Position numbers and translations under genes: made by a program
Notes under the pieces: model-generated
Told to the model about the DNA's origin: nothing
Database searches by the model: none
The model's input: the letters and a program-made list of their open reading frames with translations, nothing else
Part shown: positions 1-8,431 of the stretch, one piece after another
How the letters are laid out: the number at the start of each line of letters is the position of its first letter
Position numbering within the stretch: the stretch's first letter is position 1
NCBI GenBank assembly: GCA_016793095.1
Contig: JAEUJQ010000019.1
Coordinates: 1-49,099, forward strand
Direction of reading: 5' to 3'
Length of the DNA: 49,099 nt
From: Myxococcaceae bacterium
GTDB lineage: Bacteria > Myxococcota > Myxococcia > Myxococcales > Myxococcaceae

Positions 1-2
1 CT

Positions 3-1628
3 GCTCAGCGGCTTGTGGGACGACTTCTCGGCTCACGTCGCGCGTGCTCCCTCTCTCAAGCTCCGAGCATCACCCATGCCCGCGCGCCCATACGAGGCTG
101 CGCCGCGAAAGGAGGCCGCGTGAAATGGGATCTGCACCCAATCTACTTCGAGTCGCCACTCGGCTTCGTCAGGCGTTTCCATGATGGCGGGTGGTCCTCA
201 CCGTCAATGCCATTCCGCGGGGGCCCCGCGCTCTGGACGGGCCGGGAGATACTCGTGTTCCCAGGGCCCTCGCGAATCGCGTTGCCAGACGTCGCAGACA
301 CAACGCTCGTAGCCAGAGCCGTCCCAGGCATCCCTCAACGCGCTGTGACCGACTCCCAGGGTAATGTACTGGTAACCTGGTACGACGTCGTCGCCGACCC
401 GATGGAGGGAAGCCGCGTAGTTCCTATCTCACAGGTACTCCGGTCGACGATTCGCCATCAAGGACAGAGTTGCCAGTTTGATTCCGACTGCACGACGACC
501 TTCTGTGCTGACGGCGTGTGCTGTGATTCTGTCTGCGGCCGAAGCGCGACCTCTGACTGCATGGCATGCAGCGTAGATGCGGGCGCTTCGGCAGACGGGC
601 AATGTGTGCCCTCGTCAGGGAGCTACGTGTGCCGCGTCGGACGCGATGTCTGCGATGTCGCCGAGACGTGTGACGGAGTCTCGCTTACATGCCCGCCCGA
701 TCGTCCTGCAGACGCAGGGACCCTGTGTCGGCACGCAGTGGCACAGTGCGACCAAGATGCGCTTTGTGACGGGCAGTCCATCACTTGCCCCGTCGTCGCT
801 GCCGACGCCGGCACGCCGTGTGACGACGGCTCCGATTGCACTGCCAACGATATTTGCTCTGGCTACGCGGGCTGGAGTGCGTGCTTCGGTTCGCCACGAA
901 CGGGCCCCTGTGACGACGGGGACCCCTGCACCGTCGGGAGTGAGTGCGTAGGAGGGTCCTGCTACCGCGGAGAATGGTGCCCCCCGGTAGAATGCCAGGT
1001 GCCCATTGGTTGCTCGACCACGTGCCTGTTCATGCCGGTTCTCGACGGCGTGAGCTGCGATGGCGGCGTGTGCGCAAGCGGAAGTTGTCTGAGCCTCGAC
1101 GCTGGCTACTTTGATGCGGGCACCATGGCCGACGCTGGAGCTGCAGCGGACGCAGGTGTCGCGCCAGACGCAGGTGTTGCGCCAGACGCAGGTATCGCGC
1201 CAGACGCAGGTGTCGCGCCTGACGCAGGCAACGCGTCGGATGCAGGAATCCAAGCAGACGCAGGTGGGCTGATCGATGCTGGAACTCCGCCCGACGGCGG
1301 GCAGGATGCCGGCCACACGGTGGACGCTGGCAGTGCCCGCGACGCCGGGCTCACTGACGCCGGCAGTGCAGACGCTGGCCCCAACGCGGATGGGGGCCTC
1401 TTCGACGGGGGCCTTGCGCCTGACGCGGGCAGTCGGCAGGACGCGGGTCCTGCGACGGACGGGGGCGGGACCGCGGATCCAGGTGCTGCGATGCAGGACG
1501 GCGGACCCACGATGTCGAGCGAGACAACGAATGGATGTGGATGTCGCTCCACCGGATCGATTCTGGATCTCGGAGCGCTTGCACTGCTCCTGAGTCGTCG
1601 CCGGCGTGCCGCACGACTCCGCGAGTGA
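3..1628 (+). CDS. Secreted Cys-rich protein with DAG repeats and MYXO-CTERM-like tail (5' truncated)
   Basis: The frame has no stop back to the window edge, so the gene probably starts outside; the first candidate start is a GTG at 15, and no signal peptide is visible. A non-repetitive region with propeller-like phrases such as VTWYDV leads to a Cys-rich stretch from about base 470 to 1100, with repeated CxxDSDC- and CDDGDPC-like units typical of myxobacterial surface proteins. This is followed by an Asp-Ala-Gly (DAG/DGG) linker encoded by about 1115-1500. The C-terminus has CGCRS, a hydrophobic segment (about 15 residues) and SRRRR, which resembles a MYXO-CTERM sorting signal. The likely role is an outer-surface protein; substrate and function are unknown. 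The first 40 codons look poorly coding, so a frameshift near the left edge is possible. Confidence 0.7.
   Translation, partial: AQRLVGRLLGSRRACSLSQAPSITHARAPIRGCAAKGGRVKWDLHPIYFESPLGFVRRFHDGGWSSPSMPFRGGPALWTGREILVFPGPSRIALPDVADTTLVARAVPGIPQRAVTDSQGNVLVTWYDVVADPMEGSRVVPISQVLRSTIRHQGQSCQFDSDCTTTFCADGVCCDSVCGRSATSDCMACSVDAGASADGQCVPSSGSYVCRVGRDVCDVAETCDGVSLTCPPDRPADAGTLCRHAVAQCDQDALCDGQSITCPVVAADAGTPCDDGSDCTANDICSGYAGWSACFGSPRTGPCDDGDPCTVGSECVGGSCYRGEWCPPVECQVPIGCSTTCLFMPVLDGVSCDGGVCASGSCLSLDAGYFDAGTMADAGAAADAGVAPDAGVAPDAGIAPDAGVAPDAGNASDAGIQADAGGLIDAGTPPDGGQDAGHTVDAGSARDAGLTDAGSADAGPNADGGLFDGGLAPDAGSRQDAGPATDGGGTADPGAAMQDGGPTMSSETTNGCGCRSTGSILDLGALALLLSRRRRAARLRE
1147..1272 (+). repeat. 18-bp tandem repeat coding for a DAG linker
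   Basis: Seven consecutive 18-base units start at 1147, 1165, 1183, 1201, 1219, 1237 and 1255, each with a core close to cagacgcaggt. They encode six-residue units around PDAG. The central four units are nearly identical at DNA level, which suggests recent slippage expansion. Imperfect DAG/DGG codons continue to about 1500. Confidence 0.85.
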
Positions 1629-1812
1629 GTTGCGGCTGTTCGAGCCCTGCGTGCTGCAGTCCCTTCCTACGGGCGTTTCAGTTCGCGATGGCCCCTCGAG
1701 TGTTGGCTTGGGGCGAAGGGGGGAGTGTCATTGCCAGTTCGCGCACACCGCACGCGGCGATTCAGTCCCCAAGTTCCGAGCGGTCGAGTAGAGCCGGAAC
1801 CCTGCTGACTCG
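1629..1812. other. Convergent intergenic region, nothing recognised
   Basis: This 184-base gap lies between the stop of the Cys-rich surface protein and the stop of the pseudouridine glycosidase. It is less GC-rich than the neighbouring genes. I find no convincing coding frame or T-tailed hairpin. Confidence 0.5.
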
Positions 1813-2715
1813 TCAGCCCTCCTGCGCGGCGACCGCGAGTGCCCCTGCGAACCGGGCGTTGTTCTCGAGCAGCGCCAGGTTCGCCTCGAGCGTGCGCCCC
1901 TTCGTCCGGCGCACCAGCTCGCCCAGCAGGAACGGCGTGGCAGCCTTCCCCGAGATGCCGCGTTGCTTCGCCAGCGCCAGCGCCCCCTTCAGGTGCCGCT
2001 CCACCTCCGCGCGCGGGAGCGCCGTCTCTTCCGGCGGCGGCACCGCGAACACGAGCCCACCCTGCCCCAACGCCCGCCGCGCGTTCAGCACCTTCGCCGC
2101 GCCGGACGCGTCCTCCACCCGGTGCTCCAGCGCCAGCCCCGTCTCCCGCGAGTAGAAGCCCGGCAGCTCGTTCGTCCCGACTCCAATCACCGGCACGCCC
2201 AGGGTCTCGAGCAGCTCGAGCGTCTTCGGCAGATCGAGCACCGACTTCGCCCCGGCGCACACCACCGCCACCGGCCAGCGCGCGATCGCCGGCAGATCCT
2301 GCGAGATGTCGAGGTCCTCCGCGACGCCGCGGTGCACCCCGCCCAGCCCGCCCGTCGCGAAGACGGAGATCCCCGCCCGCGCAGCGAGCTCACACGTTGC
2401 GCTCACCGTCGTGCCACCCGTCCGCCGCTGCGCCACCGCGATCGCGAGATCCCGCGAGCCCAGCTTGAGCAGCCCCGTGCCCTTCGCGAGCGCCCTCGTC
2501 TGCGCCTCGTCGAGCCCGACGTGGAGCGCCCCCCCGATCACCGCGATCGCCGCCGGCGTCGCGCCCGCCCTCCGCACCGCCGCCTCACACCGCGCTGCCG
2601 CCTCGAGGTTCCGCGGATACGGGAGCCCCTGCGCCAGCACCGACGTCTCGAGCGCCACCAGCGGCCGGCCGGCCTGCTTCGCGCGCCGCACCTCAGCCGA
2701 GAACACGAGCTTCAT
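1813..2715 (-). CDS. psuG: Pseudouridine-5'-phosphate glycosidase
   Basis: The PsuG/IndA family reversibly cleaves pseudouridine 5'-phosphate to uracil and ribose 5-phosphate, a cytosolic step in breakdown of RNA-derived pseudouridine. The 300 residues match the usual length. Family signatures are visible: VALETSVLAQGLPYPRN near the N-terminus (with the catalytic Glu), FATGGLGGVHRG, DISQDL, VCAGAKSVLDLPKTLE (with the Schiff-base Lys region), GFYSR and a C-terminal NxxLLxxNA segment. I chose ATG 2715 because MKLVFSAEV aligns with the usual family start; ATG 2751 and GTG 2766 are in-frame alternatives with equally weak ribosome sites. It is the last gene of the run that begins at 8272. No PsuK kinase is adjacent, although a deoxynucleoside kinase lies upstream in the same run. 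Confidence 0.93.
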   Translation of the reverse strand: MKLVFSAEVRRAKQAGRPLVALETSVLAQGLPYPRNLEAAARCEAAVRRAGATPAAIAVIGGALHVGLDEAQTRALAKGTGLLKLGSRDLAIAVAQRRTGGTTVSATCELAARAGISVFATGGLGGVHRGVAEDLDISQDLPAIARWPVAVVCAGAKSVLDLPKTLELLETLGVPVIGVGTNELPGFYSRETGLALEHRVEDASGAAKVLNARRALGQGGLVFAVPPPEETALPRAEVERHLKGALALAKQRGISGKAATPFLLGELVRRTKGRTLEANLALLENNARFAGALAVAAQEG

Positions 2716-2796
2716 GCGCTCGTGATGCCACGCGACGAACCCGTCCGCCATGGTGGTGCTGCGCACGTCATCGGCCAGCGAGCCGGAAGCGCTGGT

Positions 2797-4497
2797 TCAG
2801 CCGCGGCGCTTCTCGACCACCAGCTGGTAGTCCTCGATCTTCTTGTCCAGCGTCGGGCGGGAGATGCCCAGCAGCGCCGCCGCCTTGATCTTCTTCCCGC
2901 GCGCCGTGCGCAGCGCCTCGGCGATCGCGTCGCGCTCGAGCCGCTGAACCCGCTGCGCCAGCGTGAGCGGTCCCTGCGCGGCGCCGGTCTGCACCTCGGG
3001 CGGCAACACCAGCGCCGTCACCTCGGCCCCCGCGTAGAGCAGCGCGAGCCGCTCCGTCACCCCGCGCAGCTCCTCGACGTTGAGCGGCCAGTCGTAGTCC
3101 ACCAGCACGCGCCGGGCGTCGGGCGTCAACAGGGGCGGCTCCTTGCGCCTCGCCTGCGCCGCCCGCGCCGCGAAGTGCTCGAACAGCTGCAGCACGTCGG
3201 GCCGGCGCTCGCGCAGCGGCAGCGTCTCGATCTCGGAGCCCGACAGCACCTTCGCCAGCTCGGCGTCGATCTCCCCGCGCGACACCAGCGTCGCCAGCGC
3301 TCCATCGCACGTCACCATCACCCGCACGTCCACGGGCTCCTCGCCGCCCTGCCGTGACGGCGCGACCCGCCGCGAGAGCAGCCGCGCGAGCCGCTCCGAG
3401 GTGTGCCGCGGGAGCGCCTCGATCTGCCGCAGCACCAGCGTGCCGCCGTCGGCCTCGAGCAGCGCCGAGCTGGCCGGGGGAACGCCGGGCGCGCTCGTGC
3501 GGCCGAACAGCGTCTCCTCCACCACCGTCGGGTGCTTGCGGCAGTCCACCACCACGAAGGGCCCGAGCGCCCGCGGCGACCGGGAGTGGATGTACTCGGC
3601 CATCTGCAGCCGCCCCGTGCCGAACTCGCCCCAGACGATCGCCGGATCGGGCGTGGAGGCGGCGCGGCGGGCCTGCTCCACCGTCTTGCGGAACTGCCGC
3701 GACGAGCCGATGAGGAACACTTGCCGGCCGGGATCCTCCTGGCGCGCGCGCTGCGCCGTGCAGGCCTCGCCCGCGAGCCGGCCGAGCGCGGTGATCGTGC
3801 GCTGCTCCTCGGGGCCGAACGCCTCGGGCCGCTCCGCGTAGAGGATGCCGAAGGGCGCGCCTCCCGACGCGATCAACGGCGCCACCAGCACGCCGCCCGC
3901 GAGGCTCGCCTCCTTGCGCTCGAGCGCCGCCCGCACCATCGACCGCGGCACCTCCACCTTCTCCGCGCCCACCACCGCCGCCGTCAGCAGGCCCTCGGTG
4001 CCGCCGAGCAGCGCCGCCGCCTTGTCCGAGTTGACGCCGCGGCTCAGCTCCTCGGCCGCGCGCCGCAGTACCATCGCCTCGCTGGTGGCCGAGAGGAGCG
4101 CCACGCCCGAGTGGTACAGGCCCGCGACCGGCCCCGCGGCGGGCAGCAACTCCTCGACCGGCGCGCCGCTCACGTCACCCAGGCCCGAACGATCGGCCAG
4201 CGACGCCCGCGCGGTCGGCTCGAAGAGGATCGTGGAGTCCCCCACCTGCAGCCGATCGCCCGGCAGCAGCACCATCTCGGCCTCGATCTTCTCGCCGTTG
4301 ACGATGGTGCCGTTGCGGCTGCCGAGATCGCTGACGCGCGCCTCCCCTCGCTCGAGCGCGAGCCGCACGTGGCGCCGCGACACCTTCGCGTCTTCGAGGC
4401 TGATGGTGCACGAAGGGCTGCGGCCGATGATCACCTCGCCCGTCACCTCGTGACGCCGGCCGGCCTGGGGACCCGTCAAGAGCAGCAGTGCGGCCAC
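2797..4497 (-). CDS. FHA-GAF-AAA-Fis regulator with degenerate sigma-54 activator domain
   Basis: The domains are, in order: FHA (about residues 1-93, with GRSPSC, SRRH and RNGT phosphothreonine-binding motifs), a GAF-like region (125-250), an enhancer-binding-protein AAA+ fold (260-500) and a Fis-type helix-turn-helix (520-563). The AAA+ core is damaged. Walker A reads GEFGTGR (290-296) with Arg for the ATP-binding Lys. The Walker B region reads GGTLVLRQI (351-359) with RQ where DE is expected. The GAFTGA sigma-54 contact loop is missing around 331-340. The family normally remodels sigma-54 polymerase; this member probably cannot hydrolyse ATP or activate sigma-54. It may be a phospho-Thr-responsive DNA-binding or scaffold protein. 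It lies 25 bases after the DUF2314-like gene in the same run. Confidence 0.88.
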   Translation of the reverse strand: MAALLLLTGPQAGRRHEVTGEVIIGRSPSCTISLEDAKVSRRHVRLALERGEARVSDLGSRNGTIVNGEKIEAEMVLLPGDRLQVGDSTILFEPTARASLADRSGLGDVSGAPVEELLPAAGPVAGLYHSGVALLSATSEAMVLRRAAEELSRGVNSDKAAALLGGTEGLLTAAVVGAEKVEVPRSMVRAALERKEASLAGGVLVAPLIASGGAPFGILYAERPEAFGPEEQRTITALGRLAGEACTAQRARQEDPGRQVFLIGSSRQFRKTVEQARRAASTPDPAIVWGEFGTGRLQMAEYIHSRSPRALGPFVVVDCRKHPTVVEETLFGRTSAPGVPPASSALLEADGGTLVLRQIEALPRHTSERLARLLSRRVAPSRQGGEEPVDVRVMVTCDGALATLVSRGEIDAELAKVLSGSEIETLPLRERRPDVLQLFEHFAARAAQARRKEPPLLTPDARRVLVDYDWPLNVEELRGVTERLALLYAGAEVTALVLPPEVQTGAAQGPLTLAQRVQRLERDAIAEALRTARGKKIKAAALLGISRPTLDKKIEDYQLVVEKRRG

Positions 4498-4522
4498 GTT
4501 CGTTCCTCCCCGATGCGTCCCG

Positions 4523-5722
4523 TCAGGCGGGCAGCTCCGACCCGAGGAGCGCCTGGAGCTCCTGCGGATCCAGCGTGCGCCCGTCGCGCGTCACCGCCAG
4601 CGCGTTGATCTGCGACTCGTCGATCTCCACGTGCGCGCCCTTGCGCCACTCGGTCGTCAGCTCACCGCCGTCCACCAGCCGGCCGATCACCTTGCCGTCG
4701 TCCCAGGTGATCACCTCGGCCCACAGCTGCTCGTCCTCGGGCTCCTCGTCGTCGCCCTCGGGGTGCACCTCGAAGGGCGCGCGCACCACGAAGTTGAGCG
4801 GCTCCATCAGCCCCTTGCGCAGGAAGCGCGACTTGAAGAGCGGCATCAGCTTGTCGGCGAACGCCTTCATCGACGCCGCTTCCTCTTCGGTCTCTTCCTC
4901 GAAGCGGCCCCGGTACTGCTCGAGCATCTCGCCGAGCGCGTGCTTCCCCTCGGGGGTGACGACGGCCACCAGCTGCCCCTCGTGGCCCTCGAAGATCTCG
5001 GGGTCGAGACCGGCGACGTTGGTGCGCGCCTCCTCGCTCGGCACCAGGATGAACTGCCGCCCCACGCTGGTGGAGACGACCGCCCGCGGCGCCGGCCCCT
5101 GCCCGAAGGCGAGATCGGTGCAGAGCTCCTGCAAGAAGGTCTCGGCCGCCGGCAGATCGACCTCCTGAATGTTGAAGAGCTCGACGTCGTTGGTGCCGAA
5201 CTTGGTGAGCCCGTGCGTGTGCACCCACATGGCGCTCGAGCCCTCGGTCATCGGCATCGCGTGGATGGTGACGTGATCGCGGATGTCGAAGTCGAGCTCG
5301 GTGATCTCCTCGACGTCCTGCGGCGAGTGCAGGCGGAAGGCCGTCACGTCCACGCAGACGGCGTCCTTGAGCTCCATGAGGCCGCGCACGGTCCACAGGG
5401 CCTCGAAGACGGCGACCGTCTGCTGCGGCTTCCCGGGCAGGAAGCGCACCCGGTAGAAGCCGTGGGCGTTCTCGAGCGCGCGCCGCAGCTCTGCGGTGCC
5501 GACGAGCAGCTCGGGCGTCCACCCGAGCGGGCGCTCACGGGTCTCGAAGAAGACCTCGACGCGCGACTCGTCGGCCTGCACCGAGAACAGGCAGCCACCC
5601 TCGCCGAACGAGAGCTGCACCTCGTCACCCTCGAAGGCCTCGCGCACCTCGGCCTCGCTGACCGGCGTCGCGTCCGCCGTCGCCAGCACGTAGATGTCCT
5701 TGAGCGCGCTCGGGGCCGTCAC
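4523..5722 (-). CDS. DUF2314-like hypothetical protein
   Basis: This is a 399-residue, acidic, soluble protein without signal peptide or membrane segment. The C-terminal part (about residues 310-380) has the pattern of DUF2314/YegJ-type domains: LWAEVITWDDGKVIGRL, then a Gly-His-Val block and ESQINA. The middle contains MWVHTHGLTKFGTNDVEL, a motif I associate with the same group of uncharacterised proteins. The function is unknown. It starts at GTG 5722, whose GTGA overlaps the TGA of the kinase gene (5719-5722), so translation is probably coupled. The regulator gene follows 25 bases later. Confidence 0.7.
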   Translation of the reverse strand: MTAPSALKDIYVLATADATPVSEAEVREAFEGDEVQLSFGEGGCLFSVQADESRVEVFFETRERPLGWTPELLVGTAELRRALENAHGFYRVRFLPGKPQQTVAVFEALWTVRGLMELKDAVCVDVTAFRLHSPQDVEEITELDFDIRDHVTIHAMPMTEGSSAMWVHTHGLTKFGTNDVELFNIQEVDLPAAETFLQELCTDLAFGQGPAPRAVVSTSVGRQFILVPSEEARTNVAGLDPEIFEGHEGQLVAVVTPEGKHALGEMLEQYRGRFEEETEEEAASMKAFADKLMPLFKSRFLRKGLMEPLNFVVRAPFEVHPEGDDEEPEDEQLWAEVITWDDGKVIGRLVDGGELTTEWRKGAHVEIDESQINALAVTRDGRTLDPQELQALLGSELPA

Positions 5723-6330
5723 AGGTGCTTCTCGATCTGTCTGAAGAGGTCGGCGCGATCGACGAGGTCGGTGACGTAGTCGAGCGTGTCGGTGGGCAGG
5801 ACGAGCACAGGCGACATGGTGTACCGCTTGAACCAGTCCTCGTAGAGATCGTTCAGCCGCTTCAAGTAGGCGGTGGGAATGTCCTGCTCCATCTTGCGCC
5901 CGCGCAGCTTGATGCGCTGCTTGAGCGTCTTCACCGGGCAGCGCAGGTAGATCATGAGATCGGGCGGCTTCAGCGCAGCCGCGATCGTCTCGTAGAGCTC
6001 CCAGTAGGTCTGCCAGTCGCGCTTGTCGATCAACCTCTGCCGGGCGAGGTTGCGCGCGAAGATCTCGGCGTCTTCGTAGATGGTGCGATCCTGCAGGGCG
6101 GTGCCGTCTTCGCGCTCGAGCTCACGGTGCAGGCGGAACTTGTGCGTGAGGAAGAAGATCTGCGAGCGGAACGCCCAGGTCTTCATGTCCTTGTAGAAGT
6201 CCTCGAGGTACGGGTTCTGATCGTTCGGCTCGTAGAAGGGCTTGAGGCCGTACTTCCGGCAGAGGAACGCCGTCAGCTCGGTCTTCCCGGCGCCGATGTT
6301 GCCGGCGATCGCGATGAAGCGGGTGGCCAC
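5719..6330 (-). CDS. Deoxynucleoside kinase (dNK family)
   Basis: At 203 residues this matches deoxyguanosine/deoxyadenosine/deoxycytidine kinases, which phosphorylate deoxynucleosides for dNTP salvage. Visible features are the P-loop GNIGAGKT (residues 10-17), a substrate-site segment after FYEPNDQNPY, the DRTIYED motif equivalent to the DRS/ERS signature, and the arginine-rich lid RGRKMEQDIP near 140-150. Substrate preference cannot be read from sequence alone. It sits 13 bases after the ArsA-like gene, and its stop overlaps the next start as GTGA. Its presence in a run with pseudouridine glycosidase suggests a nucleoside-salvage theme; this link is an inference. Confidence 0.9.
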   Translation of the reverse strand: MATRFIAIAGNIGAGKTELTAFLCRKYGLKPFYEPNDQNPYLEDFYKDMKTWAFRSQIFFLTHKFRLHRELEREDGTALQDRTIYEDAEIFARNLARQRLIDKRDWQTYWELYETIAAALKPPDLMIYLRCPVKTLKQRIKLRGRKMEQDIPTAYLKRLNDLYEDWFKRYTMSPVLVLPTDTLDYVTDLVDRADLFRQIEKHL

Positions 6331-6343
6331 GAGCCGTCCGCCC

Positions 6344-8272
6344 TCAGGCCGCCTTGACCTTCGCGGTGGGCGTCATCGCGTACCATGAGGTGCGGAACTC
6401 CTTCAGGGCGCGCAGGCTGGCCGGGTGCCGGCCGAGCTCGGGCGCGAGCGTGACGGGCAAGCCGATCTTCTTCTCGAGCACCTTCGCCACCTCGAGCTGG
6501 TTCTTCCGGCGCTCCTCGGTGACGGGGCAGGTCGTCTTCGGCAGCACGCGGTTCACCAGCACGCGCTCGAAGGGCAGCTTCTTCTGCTTGAGGTACTCGA
6601 CCTGACGCTCGGCGAGCGGCACGCCCAGCTCCTCACCGCGGGCCACCACGACGAAGCGGCACTCGGCCGGGTTGAGCAGCGCCTTCTCGAAGCGCTCGAC
6701 GTGCTTCACCTGCGCCTCGCACCAGGCGGCGAGCGGCGCGCCCTTCGCCTTGTGCTTCGTGGCGATGGCGTGAATGGCGTTGAACCAGGCCTTCGCGATG
6801 GCGGGCAGCTCGAGCACGCGCAGGCTGTTCCCCGCGGGCGCCGGGTCGATCACGATGCGCTTGAAGCGCTCCTGGACGAGGGCGTCGGTGAGGGCGGTCA
6901 TCGCGGCCAGCTCGTCCATGCCGATGGGGGCGAGCTCGAAGAGATTGCGGAAGACCTCGCGGTCCTGCGCGAACGGCTCGCCCTTGGCCTCGGGGCCGAA
7001 GAGGGGCTCGGCGAGCTCCTTGAGCTTCTTCTTGAGGTTGCCGAACCACACGGCGAAGTCGATCTCCCGCGCGTAGAGGCCCTTGGTGCCCTTCACCTGC
7101 GTCTCGGTGTCGGTGAGGCGGCTCACCAGCACGTCGGAGAGGGAGTGGCAGGGATCGGTCGAGAGGAGCAGCACCGGCCCCTCCTTCTCGGTCAGGGTCA
7201 CGGCGGCGGCGGCGGCGCAGGACGACTTGCCGGTGCCTCCCCCGCCCATGAAGAAGATGAAGCGGGTCGGCGGCAGCGGCGGCGCGGCGATGGGCGGCAT
7301 CGAGGGCGCGCGCACGAGGGCAGGCGGCGCCTCGGCGGGGCTGAACTGGAGCGCCTTCGTCTCTTTCCCGCTCGCCCACTCGCGCCCGAACTTCTTCACC
7401 TCGTCGAAGCCGCGGGGCCCGACGATCCGGCGCTGCAGCAGCGCCACCTTCTGGTGCATCGTCTGGTACTTGCGCACGTGGGGCGCCTGCAGGCCGCGGC
7501 GGTTGGCCACCTCGCGGCTGCCCTTCCCGTCCTCGATCAGGTCGGTGATGATCTCGTCGACGGGGATCCCGCGCTCGCCGAGCACCTTGAAGAAGAGGCG
7601 CGTCTGGGCCTCGCCGACGGGCTCGGCGACCGCGCAGACGTGCAGCGCGAAGCGCTTCGGGTCCTTGAGGAAGGCGATGACGGCGTCGGCCTTCGTGGCG
7701 AACTCGTCCACCGTCATCGGGGGCCGCTGGTGGTTCTTCGAGGGCCGCCCGTGCCGCTCGCCGCGAAGGAGCGCGATCAGCCTGCGCAGGTTGGTGGGGT
7801 GCTCGAGGAAGCGCAGCGCGTGCGAGGTCGAGAAGGCATCGACGACGATCGCGTCCCACTCGCCCGACTCGATCAGCTCGACGAGGTGGAAGAGCGCGGC
7901 GACCTCGCCCATCTGCGCGGTGGAGGCCTCGAGCACCTTCTTCAGCTCGTCGTCCGAGAGCACGGCGCCCTTCTGGGCGGAGCCGAGCAGCGCGGGCTTC
8001 CACTTCTTGTTGAAGGCCTCGCCCAGCGCCTCGAGATCCAGCTCGACGGCGGACAGGTGGCCGGTGCCCTTCCCCGCCTGCAGCTTCGTCACCTTCGACG
8101 AGAGCTTCTTCTTCAGCAGATCGGCCACGCCGCTGTCGGCCTCGAGCGCGAGGAGCAGCACCCGCGCCTTCGGGTTGTCCTCGAGGAGGTTGATCGCGTG
8201 GGCTGTAGCGAGCGTGGTCTTGCCAGCGCCGCCCTTTCCGGCAAAGAAGTGGAGCACAGGTCCGTCAGCCAT
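6344..8272 (-). CDS. Double-domain ArsA/Get3-like ATPase
   Basis: The 642 residues contain two SIMIBI ATPase halves joined by a Pro-rich linker (about 310-335). The N-half has an intact deviant P-loop AGKGGAGKTT (11-20, signature Lys13), but its switch I region reads LALEADSG instead of STDPAHS. The C-half has MGGGGTGKSS (342-351), with Gly in place of the signature Lys, yet keeps STDPCHSLSD (371-380) and a conserved DPAPAGNSLRVL segment. The family includes ArsA arsenite-pump ATPases and Get3 chaperones. No ArsB, ArsR or ArsD gene is nearby and no metal-binding Cys cluster stands out, so arsenite export is not supported. It is the first gene of the 8272-1813 run. Confidence 0.82.
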   Translation of the reverse strand: MADGPVLHFFAGKGGAGKTTLATAHAINLLEDNPKARVLLLALEADSGVADLLKKKLSSKVTKLQAGKGTGHLSAVELDLEALGEAFNKKWKPALLGSAQKGAVLSDDELKKVLEASTAQMGEVAALFHLVELIESGEWDAIVVDAFSTSHALRFLEHPTNLRRLIALLRGERHGRPSKNHQRPPMTVDEFATKADAVIAFLKDPKRFALHVCAVAEPVGEAQTRLFFKVLGERGIPVDEIITDLIEDGKGSREVANRRGLQAPHVRKYQTMHQKVALLQRRIVGPRGFDEVKKFGREWASGKETKALQFSPAEAPPALVRAPSMPPIAAPPLPPTRFIFFMGGGGTGKSSCAAAAAVTLTEKEGPVLLLSTDPCHSLSDVLVSRLTDTETQVKGTKGLYAREIDFAVWFGNLKKKLKELAEPLFGPEAKGEPFAQDREVFRNLFELAPIGMDELAAMTALTDALVQERFKRIVIDPAPAGNSLRVLELPAIAKAWFNAIHAIATKHKAKGAPLAAWCEAQVKHVERFEKALLNPAECRFVVVARGEELGVPLAERQVEYLKQKKLPFERVLVNRVLPKTTCPVTEERRKNQLEVAKVLEKKIGLPVTLAPELGRHPASLRALKEFRTSWYAMTPTAKVKAA

Positions 8273-8328
8273 CGGTTGGGCCTTCCTGACTTCGGTCCAG
8301 CGGGGTACCGCCCCTCAAAGGGCGCGGA

Positions 8329-8357
8329 GTCTCCCCCAAGACCCCCCTGTCGGTCAA
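8329..8357 (-). promoter_or_regulatory. Candidate sigma-70-type promoter for the ArsA-like operon
   Basis: Read on the minus strand, TTGACC (8357-8352) is followed after 17 bases by GGAGAC (8334-8329), or after 18 by GAGACT. This lies in the 159-base gap between speD and the ArsA-like gene. The -35 is good and the -10 is weak. A small cgccc/gggcg hairpin lies between this site and the start codon. Confidence 0.33.
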
Positions 8358-8431
8358 GGTAGGAACGTCGTCTTTTCGCACGGTTCCGCTGACAGCGAAC
8401 CAGCGACGACGGGCCGCATCTTCGCGAAACG

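Noticed and set aside
1963-3357. Long plus-strand open frame opposite psuG and the FHA regulator
   Set aside because: Arg/His-rich translation with no family pattern; it is the antisense shadow of well-supported minus-strand genes.
6344-8272. Arsenite-pump ATPase (arsA) assignment
   Set aside because: No arsB, arsD or arsR nearby, no conserved Cys triad seen, and both halves deviate from canonical motifs.
6425-8362. 645-codon plus-strand frame opposite the ArsA-like gene
   Set aside because: Composition is typical of the reverse frame of a GC-rich gene; the minus strand has clear P-loops and family motifs.
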